A stretch of 6,275 nucleotides of DNA from assembly GCA_013140415.1 (NCBI GenBank), contig JABFSW010000133.1:1-6275 (forward strand), read 5' to 3'. Shown here in pieces: positions 5,618 through 6,275 of this stretch (positions are counted from its first letter, which is position 1; the number at the start of each line of letters is the position of its first letter). The stretch comes from Nitrosarchaeum sp. GTDB taxonomy: Archaea > Thermoproteota > Nitrososphaeria > Nitrososphaerales > Nitrosopumilaceae. A program made the position numbers and the translations under genes. Below the pieces are notes generated by a model. That model had not been told where the DNA came from and did not search any database. It saw only the letters and a program-made list of their open reading frames with translations.

Positions 5618-6275
5618 ATGACTGACACGCATATACTGAATATTGGTTTTGATGATACAGATTCTCCAAAAGGAATGTGCACAACATTTCTTGCTTACAA
5701 AATTGTTGATTGGCTAAAAAAACAAGATACTGAATTTCTTGACTTTCCAAAATTAATTAGATTCAATCCAAATATTCCTTGGAAAACACGAGGTAATGGA
5801 GCAGTTTCTCTACGAATAAGAACAAAAAATCCATCAAAAATCAAAAACCAAATCAAAAATCTTGTTGACAAATATTCTGATATAAAAAATGGGGCAAATC
5901 CAGGTCTGGTTTTCTATGAGAGTAAAGAAATTCCAGAACAATTTGCTAGATTCAGCAAACTTGCTTTATGGCAGCTAATAAACAGAAATCATGCAAAAAA
6001 ATTTGCGGCAAAAAATAACATTGAATTTTTTTACCAAGGAAATGGTCAAGGTCTTGTAGGTGCAATCGGTGCAATAGGTTATGATTTTAAAGATCACACA
6101 TTGGAGCTATTAAGTTATAGAAAAAATTCTAAATTTGGAAAAGCAAGAAAACTTTCTGCTAAAAGTGTAAAAACAATGCAGGAAAAAACATTGCCTTATA
6201 CCTTTAACAGCTTTGATAACAAAAAAGATAGAGTCTTAATTACTCCTCATGGCCCCGATCCTGTTTTTTATGGAG
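5618..6275 (+). CDS. tiaS: tRNA(Ile2) 2-agmatinylcytidine synthetase TiaS, 3'-truncated
   Basis: TiaS uses ATP and agmatine to convert C34 of the tRNA-Ile with anticodon CAU to agmatidine, so that it reads AUA as isoleucine and not AUG. The frame stays open from the ATG at 5618 to the right edge, giving 219 visible residues of a protein usually about 420 long. The N-terminus carries the family signature GFDDTDSPKGMCTT (10-23) with acidic residues D12, D13 and D15; Thr22 corresponds to the threonine (T18 in Archaeoglobus, as I recall) reported to be phosphorylated. TRGNGAVSLR and GQGLVGAIGAIGY follow, and PHGPDPVFYG at the right edge is a conserved TiaS motif leading into the next domain. The missing part should hold the OB-fold and zinc-ribbon tRNA-binding domains. 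There is no frameshift or stop in the visible part. It is divergent from dph2 with an 83-bp shared promoter region. Confidence 0.95.
   Translation, partial: MTDTHILNIGFDDTDSPKGMCTTFLAYKIVDWLKKQDTEFLDFPKLIRFNPNIPWKTRGNGAVSLRIRTKNPSKIKNQIKNLVDKYSDIKNGANPGLVFYESKEIPEQFARFSKLALWQLINRNHAKKFAAKNNIEFFYQGNGQGLVGAIGAIGYDFKDHTLELLSYRKNSKFGKARKLSAKSVKTMQEKTLPYTFNSFDNKKDRVLITPHGPDPVFYG

Noticed and set aside
1..6275. A mobile element, CRISPR array, toxin-antitoxin pair or other undescribed defence-like system
   Set aside because: No repeats with regular spacing, transposase or integrase motifs, or paired small genes were found; every long frame fits ordinary chromosomal genes of uniform AT-rich composition.

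Overview
The window is AT-rich archaeal DNA, most likely from an ammonia-oxidising thaumarchaeon (Nitrososphaerota) of the Nitrosopumilus/Nitrosarchaeum type. Three genes are essentially archaeal markers: exosome cap subunit Csl4, archaeal-type Dph2, and the tRNA-Ile2 agmatidine synthetase TiaS. Several starts have a TATA-like box centred about 26 bp upstream and no Shine-Dalgarno motif, which points to leaderless transcripts. The genus-level guess is inference from protein style and base composition, not from a search.

Layout, left to right. A gene cut by the left edge (+, ends 716) encodes a protein of unknown function with a possible class I amidotransferase-like core. After a short T-rich gap comes a small two-helix membrane protein (+, about 932-1399). 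It converges on pheA, prephenate dehydratase (-, 1396-2211), and the two stop codons share a CTAG. pheA lies 3 nt behind csl4 (-, 2215-2766), so the two form an operon. From the same 89-bp divergent promoter region an MDR-family oxidoreductase (+, 2856-3926) is read rightward, followed after 10 nt by a TPR protein (+, 3937-4542). The TPR gene converges on dph2 (-, 4539-5534, TTG start), and these stops share a TTAA. A last divergent promoter separates dph2 from tiaS (+, 5618 to the right edge, truncated).

The genes are mostly core functions: phenylalanine synthesis, RNA processing and decay, elongation factor 2 modification and tRNA-Ile2 modification, with one possible carbon-metabolism reductase. 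The genome is very compact: small operons, convergent pairs with 4-bp stop overlaps, and short divergent promoters. I see no mobile element, CRISPR array, RNA gene or clear sign of horizontal transfer, and no convincing undescribed multi-gene system. The points most worth following up are the MDR enzyme, which keeps its structural zinc site but has lost the catalytic one, the start-site corrections implied by the TATA boxes, the uncharacterised membrane protein with a palindrome upstream, and the truncated left-edge protein.
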